A DNA stretch of 64,000 nt from Aliidongia sp035943795 (GCF_035943795.1 NZ_DASZBY010000153.1:39295-103294); one strand, 5' to 3'. Positions 17,432 through 26,566 are shown, numbered from the stretch's first letter. Notes: generated by a model from the letters alone, not told the origin. Translations and numbers: made by a program.

Positions 17432-17998
17432 CTAGCTCCGGACGAGGGCGACGACATAGATGCAGGGCACGTTGGTTTCATTGGCGAACGTCACCTCGAT
17501 CGGCGGGCCGAAACCCAGGCAGTCGCCGACGCCGAGCACAAGCCGGTCGCCGCCTTCGAGGATGACGAGATCGCCCGCCTGGACCCAGACGGCCTGGCGG
17601 ATATGGGCGTAGGACGAGGCGGGCAGCACGACCCGCTGGCCGGCGGGCAATTCGACCTGCACGATCTCCAGCGGATGATCCGGCCGGCTGAACACCTGCC
17701 GACGCCGATAGCCGGTCGCGGGGTCGCGCCAGACCGGCTGCTGGGCGACACGGGACAGGCGCTGTCCCTCCCCCTCGGCCCGCAGCAGCAGACCGGCGAG
17801 GGTCAAGTCGAACGCGCCGGCCAGCCGTACCAGGATCACCGCGGTCGGGCTGACTTCCTCGCGCTCAATCTTGCTGATCGTCGCCTTGGAAACGCCGGAG
17901 CGCTCCGCGAGGTCAGCCAAGGACCAGCCGCGCATATCGCGCTCGAGGCGCAGGCGACGCGCGATCTGCGTGCCGGAATTATCTTCTAAAGTAGCCAT
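17432..17998 (-). CDS. XRE-family regulator with cupin domain
   Basis: A 188-aa two-domain regulator. Residues about 10-65 are an XRE helix-turn-helix (LADLAERSGVSKATISKIER), residues 100-180 a cupin barrel with the PAGQRV and GDLVILEGGD strands. This architecture occurs in regulators that sense small metabolites. It is the first gene of an operon with the GNAT acetyltransferase and probably represses or activates its own operon. The region upstream (17999-18147) is AT-rich and shared with the divergent GST operon. Confidence 0.85.
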   Translation of the reverse strand: MATLEDNSGTQIARRLRLERDMRGWSLADLAERSGVSKATISKIEREEVSPTAVILVRLAGAFDLTLAGLLLRAEGEGQRLSRVAQQPVWRDPATGYRRRQVFSRPDHPLEIVQVELPAGQRVVLPASSYAHIRQAVWVQAGDLVILEGGDRLVLGVGDCLGFGPPIEVTFANETNVPCIYVVALVRS

Positions 17999-18147
17999 AC
18001 GTCTCTTTTATTTTACGATTTCGGAAAATGCAAGGCGTGCCGCCCACAGAGAATAGTAATCCATTTGGAAAACTTTTCCTTGCGCCGCCGATGAAAAGAC
18101 TTTAGTTATCCGTATAGATAACTGTCACACTCCTGCCGAGGAATCAG

Positions 18148-18846
18148 ATGTCCCTGACCCTGCACCATCACCCGCTCGCCTCGTTCTGTCACAAGGTGCT
18201 GATCGCGCTCTACGAGAACAGCACGCCGTTCCGCGGCGCGATCGTCGATTACGGCGACGAGAAAAGCCGGACTGAATTCTTCGCGCTCTGGCCACTCGGC
18301 AAGATCCCGGTGCTGCGCGACGAGCGGTTGGGCCACACGCTGCCGGAAACCACGATCATCATCGAATATCTGGATCAGCACTATCCAGGCGCGCAGCCGC
18401 TGCTGCCCCTGGACGAGGCGCTCCGTCTGGAAACGCGGCTGTGGGATCGCTTCTTCGATTTCTACATACATGCCCCGATGCAGAAGATCGTCAGCGACCA
18501 TCGTCGGGCGGACGGCGGGAAAGACCCGCTCGGCGTCGATGAAGCCCGCGCGATGCTGCGAACCGCCTATGCCATGCTCGACCGGCGGATGGCCGACAAG
18601 ACCTGGGTCATCGGCGACGCGTTCTCCATGGCCGATTGCGCGGCAGCGCCGGCCCTGTTCTATGCCGGCATCGTCGCGCCATTCTCCGGCGCCTACCCGA
18701 ATGTCGCGGCCTATTTCGATCGCCTGACCGAGCGCCGGTCCTTCAGGCGGACGCTCGCCGAGGCGCGGCCGTATTTCCATCTGTATCCGTTTGCCGCCGA
18801 CATTCCCGCCCACCTGCTGATCGACGACGCGGCGGCGGCCCCATGA
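18148..18846 (+). CDS. glutathione S-transferase family protein
   Basis: A 232-aa GST: N-terminal thioredoxin fold (LTLHHHPLASFCHKVLIAL, with a possible active-site Ser/Cys at its start, and the cis-proline strand KIPVLRD), then the all-helical C-terminal domain with FSMADCAAAP. It is first in an operon with an ArsR regulator and an SRPBCC protein: its TGA overlaps the next ATG (ATGA). An AT-rich intergenic region with tata-like stretches precedes it. Confidence 0.85.
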   Translation: MSLTLHHHPLASFCHKVLIALYENSTPFRGAIVDYGDEKSRTEFFALWPLGKIPVLRDERLGHTLPETTIIIEYLDQHYPGAQPLLPLDEALRLETRLWDRFFDFYIHAPMQKIVSDHRRADGGKDPLGVDEARAMLRTAYAMLDRRMADKTWVIGDAFSMADCAAAPALFYAGIVAPFSGAYPNVAAYFDRLTERRSFRRTLAEARPYFHLYPFAADIPAHLLIDDAAAAP

Positions 18847-19196
18847 TGCAAACCGAATTCCAACCGGCGATACTCGACCGGATGTTCCATGCATTGGCCG
18901 ACTCCACCCGCCGCGACCTGGTCGACCGGCTGAGTGCCGGACCGACCTCGGTGAAGGAACTGGCCGCCCCGTTCGCCATGGCGTTGCCGTCTGTCATGAA
19001 GCATCTCGCCGTGCTCGAATCCGGCGGCCTGGTGCAGTCGGACAAGACCGGGCGCGTTCGCACCTACCGCATGACGCCCGACGCGCTGACGATGATCGAG
19101 CGTTGGGTCGCCGTTCGAAAGGCGGCCTGGAATCGCCGCTTCGATCAATTGGAATCATTTCTGGCCGAAGAAGCCCACGAAGGAGAGCAAGCATGA
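18843..19196 (+). CDS. ArsR-family winged-helix regulator
   Basis: A 117-aa ArsR-type repressor: RMFHALADSTRRDLVDRLS is the family opening and VKELAAPFAMALPSVMKHL the recognition helix. There are no clustered cysteines, so metal sensing is unlikely. It belongs to the group paired with SRPBCC/AHSA1 proteins. Start and stop codons overlap both neighbours by 4 bp (ATGA), showing tight coupling. Probably autoregulates this three-gene operon. Confidence 0.88.
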   Translation: MMQTEFQPAILDRMFHALADSTRRDLVDRLSAGPTSVKELAAPFAMALPSVMKHLAVLESGGLVQSDKTGRVRTYRMTPDALTMIERWVAVRKAAWNRRFDQLESFLAEEAHEGEQA

Positions 19197-19666
19197 GCCA
19201 GCGGTCCGTTGCCCATCATACTTTCGTCATCGAGCGTCGATTGAAGGCCTCACCCCAACGCGTGTTCCGCGCCTGGTCGACCCCGGAATCGAAACGCCGG
19301 TGGGCCGCGTGCAACGGCGACATGGTGAATACGGCCTACAGTCTGGACTTTCGGCCGCAGGGCTCGGAGACCAACCGGATCGTCTCGCCGGACGGTCGTG
19401 TCCACCTGTTGCAAGGCCATTATCTCGACATCGTTGCCGACGAGCGCATCATCTACGCCTACGACATCCACGTCGACGGGGTCCGCGGGTCGGCCTCGCT
19501 CGCCACCGTGCTGTTCCAGCCCTGCGACGTCGGCACGCGCATGATCTTCACGGAACAGATCGCCTTCCTGGACGGTCACTATTCGCTGGAAGACCGTATC
19601 CACGGCACCGAAGAATTGTTCGATCGGATCGCGCTGGAACTCGAAGACGGCATCGGCCGACACTGA
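19193..19666 (+). CDS. SRPBCC (AHSA1-like) domain protein
   Basis: A 157-aa START-like fold protein of the AHSA1 type: FVIERRLKASPQRVFRAWS opens the domain and a GTRMIFTEQIAF strand is near the C-terminus. These small hydrophobic-cavity proteins bind or modify lipophilic compounds; the ligand is unknown. An AAGGAGAG ribosome site inside the end of the arsR gene fits the ATG at 19193. It is the last gene of the GST-ArsR-SRPBCC operon. Confidence 0.85.
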   Translation: MSQRSVAHHTFVIERRLKASPQRVFRAWSTPESKRRWAACNGDMVNTAYSLDFRPQGSETNRIVSPDGRVHLLQGHYLDIVADERIIYAYDIHVDGVRGSASLATVLFQPCDVGTRMIFTEQIAFLDGHYSLEDRIHGTEELFDRIALELEDGIGRH

Positions 19667-19719
19667 TCCGGCAAGGGATCGGCGGCCGGCGCCTGCCCGA
19701 GGGCCTGCGAGGCCCCACG

Positions 19720-20709
19720 TCAAATCGTCACGACGATCTTGCCGAACTGTTCGTTCGACTCCAGAAACCGGTGAGCCTCGACGATCTGGTCGAACGGGAA
19801 GGTTCTGGCGATCACCGGCCGGAGCGACCCCGACGCGAGCCCGCCGAGGATGAACGCCTTGGCGGCTTCCAATCGGACGGGATCGCCGATGATCTCATGG
19901 ACGAGGTAGCCGCGCAGCGTCAGGCACTTGCTGAGTACGGTGAACAGCGGGAACGGCGTCGGCTCGGGGCTGAGGCCACCATATTCGATGAGAATGCCGC
20001 CCGGTGACATCGCGGCCGTCAACGGTTCGAACAGGGGACCGCCGATCGGGTCGAACACGACCCGAACGCCCGTCGGACCGGTGATTTCCGCCAGCCGGAC
20101 CGGAAGATCTTCCTCTTTGAGCGCGATGACATGGGTGGCACCGGCGTCGAGCAAGGCCTGCCTCTTGACCGACGTCCGGGTGACCGCGATCGGCGTGGCG
20201 CCGACTTTGCGGGCAATCTGGATCGCGGCCAACCCGACGCTGCTCGATGCCGCGGTGATGACCACGAAGTCGCCTCGCCGGAGTCTGGCAAGATCGATCA
20301 GCGCGCCATACGCGGTGAGATACTGCATCCAGACGGCTGCCGCCGCTTCCCAACCGAGCGAGGGTGGATGCTTGACGACGTGCCGGGCCGGGAATGTCGC
20401 AAGCTCGCCATAGGCCGGCCAGCGGACCATCGACAGCGGCGGCACGACACTGACGGCCTCGCCGGGCACGAAATCGTCCACACCGGCCCCAACCGCCTCG
20501 ACGAGGCCCGCAGCTTCGAGACCAAGGCCGGACGGTAGCGGCGGCGTCTCGATGTAGTTGCCCGACCGAAGCAAGGCTTCGGCCCGATTGAGGCCCAGCG
20601 CCTTGACGCGGATTTGAACCTCTCCGCGACCGGGGTCCCGGGTGTCGACGTCCTCGATGCGCAGAACTTCGGGGCCACCATGCTCATGAAAACGAACGAC
20701 CCGTGTCAT
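19720..20709 (-). CDS. zinc-free medium-chain dehydrogenase (quinone oxidoreductase type)
   Basis: A 329-aa MDR-superfamily NADPH:quinone reductase-like enzyme. It has the GroES-like N-terminal domain (RVKALGLNRAEALLRSG), the Rossmann cofactor site VVITAASSSVGLAAIQIARK with an SSSVG variant of the usual loop, and the C-terminal FPFDQIVEAHRFLE segment. Zinc-binding cysteines are absent. It is divergent to a LysR gene over a gap of about 100 bp and is probably under its control. Confidence 0.87.
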   Translation of the reverse strand: MTRVVRFHEHGGPEVLRIEDVDTRDPGRGEVQIRVKALGLNRAEALLRSGNYIETPPLPSGLGLEAAGLVEAVGAGVDDFVPGEAVSVVPPLSMVRWPAYGELATFPARHVVKHPPSLGWEAAAAVWMQYLTAYGALIDLARLRRGDFVVITAASSSVGLAAIQIARKVGATPIAVTRTSVKRQALLDAGATHVIALKEEDLPVRLAEITGPTGVRVVFDPIGGPLFEPLTAAMSPGGILIEYGGLSPEPTPFPLFTVLSKCLTLRGYLVHEIIGDPVRLEAAKAFILGGLASGSLRPVIARTFPFDQIVEAHRFLESNEQFGKIVVTI

Positions 20710-20811
20710 CGGTAAACTCCATCACAATTTTACCGAATGAGTTGTCTCACCGACCATCTGCCGGATATATGGCGCCCTGAGCGAGACAGTAGAAACCAGA
20801 GGTTCTCAATC

Positions 20812-21711
20812 ATGGATCGTCTCATGAGCATGGCCGTGTTCGTCAAAGCCGTGGACCTGGGCTCGTTCGCCGCCGCCGCGGCCGCGCTCGACCTGTCCGG
20901 ACCGATGGTCGGCAAGCATGTCCGGTTCCTCGAAGATCGGCTGAGGGTGCCGCTCATCGCCCGGACCACCCGCCGCCAGAGCCTGACGGAGTTCGGCCGG
21001 GCCTACTACGAGCGCTGCCGGGTGATCCTTGCCGAAGCCGACGCTGCGGATGCGCTCGCGGCCGAGCAACTGTCCGAGCCGCGCGGAAAGTTGCGCGTCA
21101 CCATGCCGGCACTGTTCGGTCGCCGCTGCGTCACCCCCATCCTCATGGAACTCGCGCAGAAATATCCGACGCTCGAACTCGACCTGTCGTTCAACGATCG
21201 CTTCGTCGACCTTGCGGAGGACGGCTACGATCTTGCCATCCGTACCGGCGATCCGGAGGAGAAGGCCGGAGTGGTGGCGCGGCGCATCGCCCGCCAGCGC
21301 ATGGTCGTCTGTGCGTCGCCGGCCTACCTCGACAAGCACGGGTGGCCGCGGCAGATCGAGGATCTGGGCGGGCACCAGGCCATCGTCTATCGCCGGTCGG
21401 GCCGGGTCCGCCCATGGCTGTTTCCACGCGCGGGCCAACCGCCGGCGGAGATTGCGCCGGCCAGCCGATTGCGGCTCGACGATCTCGACGCCATCGCCGA
21501 TCTGGCGGTCGCCGGAATGGGGCTGGCCTGGCTGCCGTCCTGGCTGGTTCGCGAGCGCATCCAGGCAGGCGCGCTCGTCTCGTTATTGCCGGATCAGCCG
21601 GAATTCCTCTACGACGGCTATGCGCTATGGCTGAAGGCGCCTCGCCTGCCGCTGAAGGTCCGCCTTGCCATCGATGCGCTGGCGGCCGCATTGCCCGGGT
21701 TCATGACGTGA
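20812..21711 (+). CDS. LysR-family regulator, divergent to the quinone oxidoreductase
   Basis: A 299-aa LysR regulator. It starts MDRLMSMAVFVKAVDLGSF, with helix-turn-helix residues in AAAALDLSGPMVGKHVRFLE and a substrate-binding domain to the C-terminus. The ATG at 20812 fits the family start; an earlier in-frame ATG at 20737 would run through promoter sequence. Its 3' end overlaps the convergent ECF gene by 11 bp. Confidence 0.87.
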   Translation: MDRLMSMAVFVKAVDLGSFAAAAAALDLSGPMVGKHVRFLEDRLRVPLIARTTRRQSLTEFGRAYYERCRVILAEADAADALAAEQLSEPRGKLRVTMPALFGRRCVTPILMELAQKYPTLELDLSFNDRFVDLAEDGYDLAIRTGDPEEKAGVVARRIARQRMVVCASPAYLDKHGWPRQIEDLGGHQAIVYRRSGRVRPWLFPRAGQPPAEIAPASRLRLDDLDAIADLAVAGMGLAWLPSWLVRERIQAGALVSLLPDQPEFLYDGYALWLKAPRLPLKVRLAIDALAAALPGFMT

Positions 21712-22633
21712 TGGTCCTGGCGTCACCGGGCCATGGCGCCAGTGCCAGCTTTGCGTCGGCGACGACATAACGCACATAGCGGTAGTCGCGAATGAAGCTG
21801 ATCCGGCCGCTGCGCCACTCCAGCCACATCACGTAGCCGGGCTTCGGATCGGCGCGATCCTCGAAGACCGCGATCACTTCGCGATCCTCGAGCCAAGCCG
21901 GAGCGAGCCTGACGCCGGCCACCTGGGCGTAGATGGTGAAGAACAGACCGACATCCGCCCGGCCGACGCGAAGCGGATGGAGGGATTGATGGAGCTTGAC
22001 GTCATCGGCCAGGAGCGCCCGCAGGCCATCCCAATCCTGCTGGTTGAAAAGCGCCACATAGCGCGCCACCGCCGCCGACGCCGGCCGCACGTCGGGAAAT
22101 CTGCCGGCCTGGACATTGATCTCCCTCAGGCGCGCGCGACCTCGCGCCAGATGGCCCTTCACCGCATCGACCGTCAGATCGAGGAGGGTGGCGATCTCGT
22201 TCAGCGATTCGTCGAGCACGTCCTTTAGGATCACGACGCTCCGCTGAGCGACGGGCAACTCCGCAAAACGCGATACCGCGATCTGGACCGCTTCCTGACG
22301 CAGCAGCCGATCGACCGGATCGGGGGTGGCCAGGTCGACGACGCCTGAGGCCGCATCGATCGGCTCGGCGTGACGGACCGCCCGGCCGCGCAGCAGATCG
22401 AGGGCCCGGTTGTGGGCGATCCGGAACAGCCACGGCCGAAGCTGCGGCGCTTCTTCCAGCTCCTGCAGCGCCGCGACGGCCCTGACGAGCGCGTCCTGCA
22501 CCACATCCTCGCCATCGATGACCGATCCCATGAGACGCGCGCAATAGCGGTGCAATTCCGGGCGCAAGTCGCCGGCCAGGGCGATGAGCCCTGCCCGGCG
22601 GCCGCAGTCCGGCGAAGGCCGTCCTGCACTCAA
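21701..22633 (-). CDS. ECF sigma factor with C-terminal SnoaL-like domain
   Basis: A 310-aa protein. Region 2 contains GEDVVQDALVRA (41-52) and RPWLFRIAHNRALDLLR; region 4 contains LPVAQRSVVILKDVLDESLNEIA, the DNA-binding part that recognises the -35 box. Residues about 185-300 form a SnoaL-like ligand domain, an architecture seen in ECF41/SigJ-like factors whose C-terminus tunes activity in place of an anti-sigma factor. The start is probably TTG at 22633, overlapping the stop of the SDR gene as TTGA; no ATG precedes region 2. Coupling suggests the SDR is part of its regulon. Confidence 0.85.
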   Translation of the reverse strand: MSAGRPSPDCGRRAGLIALAGDLRPELHRYCARLMGSVIDGEDVVQDALVRAVAALQELEEAPQLRPWLFRIAHNRALDLLRGRAVRHAEPIDAASGVVDLATPDPVDRLLRQEAVQIAVSRFAELPVAQRSVVILKDVLDESLNEIATLLDLTVDAVKGHLARGRARLREINVQAGRFPDVRPASAAVARYVALFNQQDWDGLRALLADDVKLHQSLHPLRVGRADVGLFFTIYAQVAGVRLAPAWLEDREVIAVFEDRADPKPGYVMWLEWRSGRISFIRDYRYVRYVVADAKLALAPWPGDARTITS

Positions 22634-23388
22634 GCCGTCGCCTCCTGAAGCATGGTGATCCCCGTGTCGCCCTTCAGCCCGAAAGCGGAGCCCCCTAGGT
22701 ATTTCGGGTCGTCCAGCACGGAAGCGACCTTCTCGCCGAAGTCCCGAGGCGTCATCGGTGCGCCGAAGCGCGTCAGGAATGCCTCGGGCGTGACGCCCAG
22801 GGCGCGCGCGTAGGCATTGGCGCCCGCATCGCCGACGCCGGTGCCGCCGATCATCTGCTGCGGCACGATCGTCTGGAAGCGCACGCCGAGATCCTTTTGC
22901 TTGGAGATGGTATCGGCATATTCCGCCATGAACCACAGCATGCGCTTGGCGCCACCATAGCCGCCCGACATCGGCGACCCGTGCTGAGCCGCCCCGCTCG
23001 ATACCACCAGGACGCGGCTGCCAGGGGCGAGCGGCAGGTTGAGAACCGCTTGCAGCCAATAGAGCCCGGCCTTCACGTCGGTCTCCCAAGGTGCCGTAAA
23101 ATCCGCCCAGTTCACCTTGTCCAGCCGAGCCATCCGCGGCGGCGTGCCGGCGTTCAGCACCAGGATGTCCGGGCGGACTTCGGCAAGGATACGGTGGGCG
23201 GCGGTCTCGTCGGTCACGTCGGCACAGATCGTGGCAACGCCCAGCCGAGCGCCGGCCACTTCCAGCGCGGCGCCATCGCGGGCGATGGCCGTCACACGCG
23301 CGCCGCGCGCGACCAACGCTTCGACCATGCCAAGACCAAGGCCGCGGCTTCCGCCGGTGACGACGACATTCTTACCTGTGAGGTTCAT
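22630..23388 (-). CDS. SDR family oxidoreductase
   Basis: A 252-aa classical short-chain dehydrogenase: TGGSRGLGLG at residues 12-21 binds NAD(P), LNAG follows near residue 79, and the active-site region reads VSSGAA with a YGGAK-type YxxxK. The C-terminal part is somewhat unusual (LGVTPEAFLTRFG). It is the upstream gene of an operon with the ECF-SnoaL sigma factor, overlapping it by 4 bp. In ECF41 systems the sigma factor commonly controls a nearby oxidoreductase or carboxymuconolactone decarboxylase, so this SDR may be its target. Confidence 0.85.
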   Translation of the reverse strand: MNLTGKNVVVTGGSRGLGLGMVEALVARGARVTAIARDGAALEVAGARLGVATICADVTDETAAHRILAEVRPDILVLNAGTPPRMARLDKVNWADFTAPWETDVKAGLYWLQAVLNLPLAPGSRVLVVSSGAAQHGSPMSGGYGGAKRMLWFMAEYADTISKQKDLGVRFQTIVPQQMIGGTGVGDAGANAYARALGVTPEAFLTRFGAPMTPRDFGEKVASVLDDPKYLGGSAFGLKGDTGITMLQEATA

Positions 23389-23508
23389 CGCTTCTACTCC
23401 GATGTCGGGGAGTAGCTAAGACGATCGAGGCGTGCGAAAGGAGCCAGCCCATCATCGAAACCAGGTGCCGGATCGAGGATACGTCAAATACTAAGCGCGA
23501 TTTGTATT

Positions 23509-23551
23509 GGCGTTGCCGACGACCCCTTCGAAGAGGTCTGTCGGCAACGCC
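23509..23551 (-). terminator. long hairpin, probable terminator after the GST operon
   Basis: GGCGTTGCCGAC (23509-23520) and GTCGGCAACGCC (23540-23551) form a perfect 12-bp stem. Inside it GACC and GGTC pair around TTCGAA. It lies 15 bp past the stop of the minus-strand GST gene. No clear T-run follows. Confidence 0.5.
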
Positions 23552-23566
23552 ATGGTTGCCAAGCTG

Positions 23567-24226
23567 TCAGGCTGCGGCTGGGGCGTTGCGGGCGTAGTCC
23601 GCCATCTGATCGCGCAACGCCCTCTGGAAGGCCGGCCGCGCCTCGCAACGCTTGACGTAGGCATCGAGCACGGGAAATCCGGTCACCAGATCGGTATGCC
23701 GGATGAACCGCAGCACGGTCGTCATCAGGATGTCCGCCACGGTGAAGCGATCGACCAGATAGTCGCGCCCGTCGAGCCAGGCGGCGAGCGCGCCCAGTCG
23801 GACGTTCACCTCGTCGACGGCACCGGGCCGCCGCAGCTTCGCCCATGGTTCATCGCCATGCTGCAGGTCGATCGACAACAGGTTCTGGATCGGCGGCTCG
23901 ACCGTGTTCAGTGCCGCGAACATCCAGGTGACGGTGTTGACGCGTTCGTGCCGGTCGGCGGGCATCAGAGCCTCGACGTCCGCGGCGATGTGGTGGACGA
24001 TCGCACCCGATTCGAACAATCCCCGTCCCTCGATCTCGCAGGCCGGTACCAGCCCGAAGGGATGCTGCTGACGATAAGCATCCGATTTGAGATCGCCGAA
24101 ATCGATCAGCCTGGCTTCATAGGGACGACCGGCCTCCTCCAGCGTCCAGCGCACGCGCACGTCGCGCACCAGCCCCTGGGCGAACGGCGGAGCCCAGCGG
24201 AATCCTGTGACGATGATGTTGTCCAT
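23567..24226 (-). CDS. glutathione S-transferase family protein
   Basis: A 219-aa GST with an N-terminal thioredoxin fold (RDVRVRWTLEEAGRPYEARL, HPFGLVPACEIEG with the cis-Pro region, then ESGAIVHHIA) and the helical C-terminal domain with FTVADILMTTVL. AAAGGAAC just before the ATG at 24226 fixes the start. The upstream SRPBCC gene ends 67 bp away on the same strand, so it may be the third gene of that operon. A strong hairpin follows its stop. Confidence 0.85.
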   Translation of the reverse strand: MDNIIVTGFRWAPPFAQGLVRDVRVRWTLEEAGRPYEARLIDFGDLKSDAYRQQHPFGLVPACEIEGRGLFESGAIVHHIAADVEALMPADRHERVNTVTWMFAALNTVEPPIQNLLSIDLQHGDEPWAKLRRPGAVDEVNVRLGALAAWLDGRDYLVDRFTVADILMTTVLRFIRHTDLVTGFPVLDAYVKRCEARPAFQRALRDQMADYARNAPAAA

Positions 24227-24293
24227 TTTTGTTCCTTTGCGTTTGGTGGGTGGTGTTTCGTCAAGTGGCGCACCCGCAATCGCGGCGGGCGCC

Positions 24294-24782
24294 TTAGCGT
24301 CGTGAAATTTCCAGGGTCTGTTCGGCCGCGACGACGTCGAGATTCCGGACGACCTTCTTCCAGCCCTGGCCCATGTTATTGAAAGCCGTCTCGTTCTTCG
24401 GCAGCAGGAAGCCGGAATGGACGAGACGAAGGCGCGTGCCGCCGCCTTCGGCAGCCGCAAGGCTCCACGTGACGACGGTGTCCATGGGCGAGCCATATCC
24501 GACGTTTGCCGCGTGACCGCTGCTCCAGGCATAGGCGAGGCGCTCGTTCGGAACCGTTTCCAACACCCGGCAGCGGATGACACCGTCCCAGACGCCGGCG
24601 GGCGTCGTCTGGAAGGTGAACCGCGTGCCGTTCACCGGCTCGAATCCCGTCGGCGTCATCTGCAGCCAACGGCCGATCAGTTCGCCGGTCGTGAGCGCTT
24701 TCCAAAACGCCTCCGGCGCGTGCGGAAACGCACCATCGACCACGATGTCCTGCGTAGGGCTCCTCAATGCGGCGTGGTTCAT
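24294..24782 (-). CDS. SRPBCC (AHSA1-like) domain protein
   Basis: A 162-aa START-like protein: DIVVDGAFPHAPEAFWKALT starts the fold and WKKVVRNLDVVAAEQTLEI ends it. Its ATG at 24782 overlaps the stop of the small membrane-protein gene by 4 bp (ATGA), so the two are translated as a unit. Ligand unknown. It is only a distant relative of the SRPBCC protein at 19193-19666. Confidence 0.82.
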   Translation of the reverse strand: MNHAALRSPTQDIVVDGAFPHAPEAFWKALTTGELIGRWLQMTPTGFEPVNGTRFTFQTTPAGVWDGVIRCRVLETVPNERLAYAWSSGHAANVGYGSPMDTVVTWSLAAAEGGGTRLRLVHSGFLLPKNETAFNNMGQGWKKVVRNLDVVAAEQTLEISRR

Positions 24783-25090
24783 GACTTGATGCCCTCGAGG
24801 CGGTCGCGAGGCCGGGAAGCAGGGACCCGGCTGGCGATCCGCTTCAGCCAGGGGGCGGAATGGAAGGCGCTCATCAGCACGTACATCGGAACCATTCCGC
24901 CGAGCGCCGACGCGCCCGGCATGGCCGAGCACAGCAGATCCGGCCGGCCGCTTCCGAGAACACCCGTCAACAGCGCCATGAGAGCGAAAGTCGGGGCGGC
25001 CGCGAGGCATAGCCAGTCGGCGGCCCCGAGGACTGCCGTCTTGCCGTTTTCATGGCGGACATCGCTCTCGTCGCGGTGAGCATTGCTCAT
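24779..25090 (-). CDS. small two-helix membrane protein of unknown function
   Basis: A 103-aa protein. After about 25 polar residues it has two hydrophobic segments, ADWLCLAAAPTFALMALLTG and MVPMYVLMSAFHSAPWL, joined by a Gly-rich loop with a Cys. The ATG at 25090 is preceded by AGGAGAGAGGAC. It is first in an operon with the SRPBCC gene and divergent to the HTH protein gene at 25336. I do not recognise a function; the context suggests a role with the SRPBCC partner. Confidence 0.7.
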   Translation of the reverse strand: MSNAHRDESDVRHENGKTAVLGAADWLCLAAAPTFALMALLTGVLGSGRPDLLCSAMPGASALGGMVPMYVLMSAFHSAPWLKRIASRVPASRPRDRLEGIKS

Positions 25091-25305
25091 GTCCTCTCTC
25101 CTGCAATGGAGCCTGGTCGGGTCATGCGTTCGCGCCCCGCTCGTCGCAATCGTCGTGGCGGCACCACCAGACGCACGTCTCGCTGCGTTCGCCGGGGACA
25201 TGGAGTGTGTCGTCATCGTTCTTCTCCCGCCGCCGTCATCCGTTGCATTCGCGAGACGACGTGCCGCTTGCTGATCTTGGGGTAGATTGGCGCCAGGTAG
25301 CGAAC

Positions 25306-25335
25306 GGAGGGAGTTACAAGTGTGGCGGGATTCCA
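25306..25335 (+). repeat. 30-bp motif, copy 1 (upstream of the HTH gene)
   Basis: This stretch, with core ACAAGTGTGGCGGGATT, ends right before the ATG at 25336. It matches 26 of 30 bases of 32390-32419, 7 kb away in the same orientation. In both places it lies upstream of a minus-strand accessory gene. It may be a shared operator or promoter. Confidence 0.55.
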
Positions 25336-26556
25336 ATGGACTCGCTGATTACAGCCGCAGCGCGCGCGCTTGCGGCCGGCGATCTGCTCGGCGCCTTGAA
25401 GCGGGTCGCCCTGCGCGACGACGCGCCTGCGCTGGCACTCCGGGGCATCGCGATGGCGCAGCTCGGCGATCTCGTTCGCGCGAAGAACCTCCTTCGCCAG
25501 GCCGCCCGCGCGTTCGGTCCGAAAGAGACGATGGCCCGTGCGCGGTGTGTCGTTGCCGAGGCCGAGATCGCCCTCGTCTCGCGCGACCTGGGGTGGCCTG
25601 CCAAGGCGCTCGACATGGCGCGGGCGACGCTCGAAGCGCACGGCGACCACGTCAATGCCGCCCATGCGCGCAATCTCGAAATCCGGCGTCTGTTGCTGAT
25701 CGGTCAGCTCGACGAGGCAGAGCGCCTGATCGCCCAACTCGATCCCACGCCGCTGCCCCCCGCGTCGCAGGCCGCCCATGAGCTGGTGGTCGCGGGCATC
25801 GCGATCCGGCGCCTGCGGACGCAGGAGGCGCACGCGGCGCTGGCCCGAGCCCGGAAGGCCGCGCGCGCCGCGGATATCCCCGCGCTGACGGCAGAGGTTG
25901 AAACCGCATCTCTCGTCCTGACCACCCCTGCCGCCCGGCTGATCGCACGGGGCGAGGAGCGCCCCCTGCTGCTCGCCGACGTCGAAGCGCTGCTGGCGTC
26001 GGGGGTGCTCGTCGTGGACGCGTGCCGCCATATGGTGCGGGACGCGGCGACAATGGTCTCGCTCGCGACGCGCCCCGTCCTGTTCGCGCTCGCCCGCGCG
26101 CTGGGCGAGGCCTGGCCGGCCGACGTGTCGCGAGGCACGCTCGTCGCCCGGGCCTTCCGCGCGAAGCATGCCGATGAGTCGCATCGCGCCCGGTTGCGCG
26201 TCGAAGTCGGGCGGCTGCGCGTCGAGCTTCGGTCTCTGGCGGAGGTAAGCGCGACGAAGGACGGCTTTGCCTTGGCCCCACGCCAGGCACGCGAGATCGT
26301 CGTATTGGCACCGCCCGTCGAGGAACAGTACGCGGCGGTGTTGGCCTTCCTCGCGGATGGCGAATCCTGGTCGAGTTCGGCCCTGGCGATTGCACTGGGC
26401 GCCAGCTCGCGCACCGTGCAGCGGGCGCTCGATGCGCTTGCGACCGCCGGCAAGGTGCAGTCGTTCGGTCGCGGGCGGGCGCGTCGCTGGATTACCCCGC
26501 CGGTGCCGGGATTCCCGACAGTCTTGTTACTCCCCGGCCCGCTGCCCAGCGATTAG
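25336..26556 (+). CDS. HTH-domain protein with repeat-rich N-terminus
   Basis: A 406-aa protein. The first 200 residues are Ala/Leu/Arg-rich helical repeats of TPR kind (for example ALKRVALRDDAPALALRGIA and ARARCVVAEAEIALVSRDLG). The C-terminal 70 residues contain a DeoR-like helix-turn-helix, SSSALAIALGASSRTVQRALDAL. It is probably a regulator whose helical part senses a partner. It is divergent to the membrane protein/SRPBCC operon and followed 10 bp later by a propeller gene. Start chosen at ATG 25336 after a GGCGGGA stretch. The regulated genes are inferred from position only. Confidence 0.7.
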   Translation: MDSLITAAARALAAGDLLGALKRVALRDDAPALALRGIAMAQLGDLVRAKNLLRQAARAFGPKETMARARCVVAEAEIALVSRDLGWPAKALDMARATLEAHGDHVNAAHARNLEIRRLLLIGQLDEAERLIAQLDPTPLPPASQAAHELVVAGIAIRRLRTQEAHAALARARKAARAADIPALTAEVETASLVLTTPAARLIARGEERPLLLADVEALLASGVLVVDACRHMVRDAATMVSLATRPVLFALARALGEAWPADVSRGTLVARAFRAKHADESHRARLRVEVGRLRVELRSLAEVSATKDGFALAPRQAREIVVLAPPVEEQYAAVLAFLADGESWSSSALAIALGASSRTVQRALDALATAGKVQSFGRGRARRWITPPVPGFPTVLLLPGPLPSD

Positions 26557-26566
26557 GATGGACATC

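Noticed and set aside
19701..19715. GGGCCT-GCG-AGGCCC hairpin between SRPBCC and quinone oxidoreductase genes
   Set aside because: Only 6 bp with a 3-base loop and no T-run; too weak to call a terminator.
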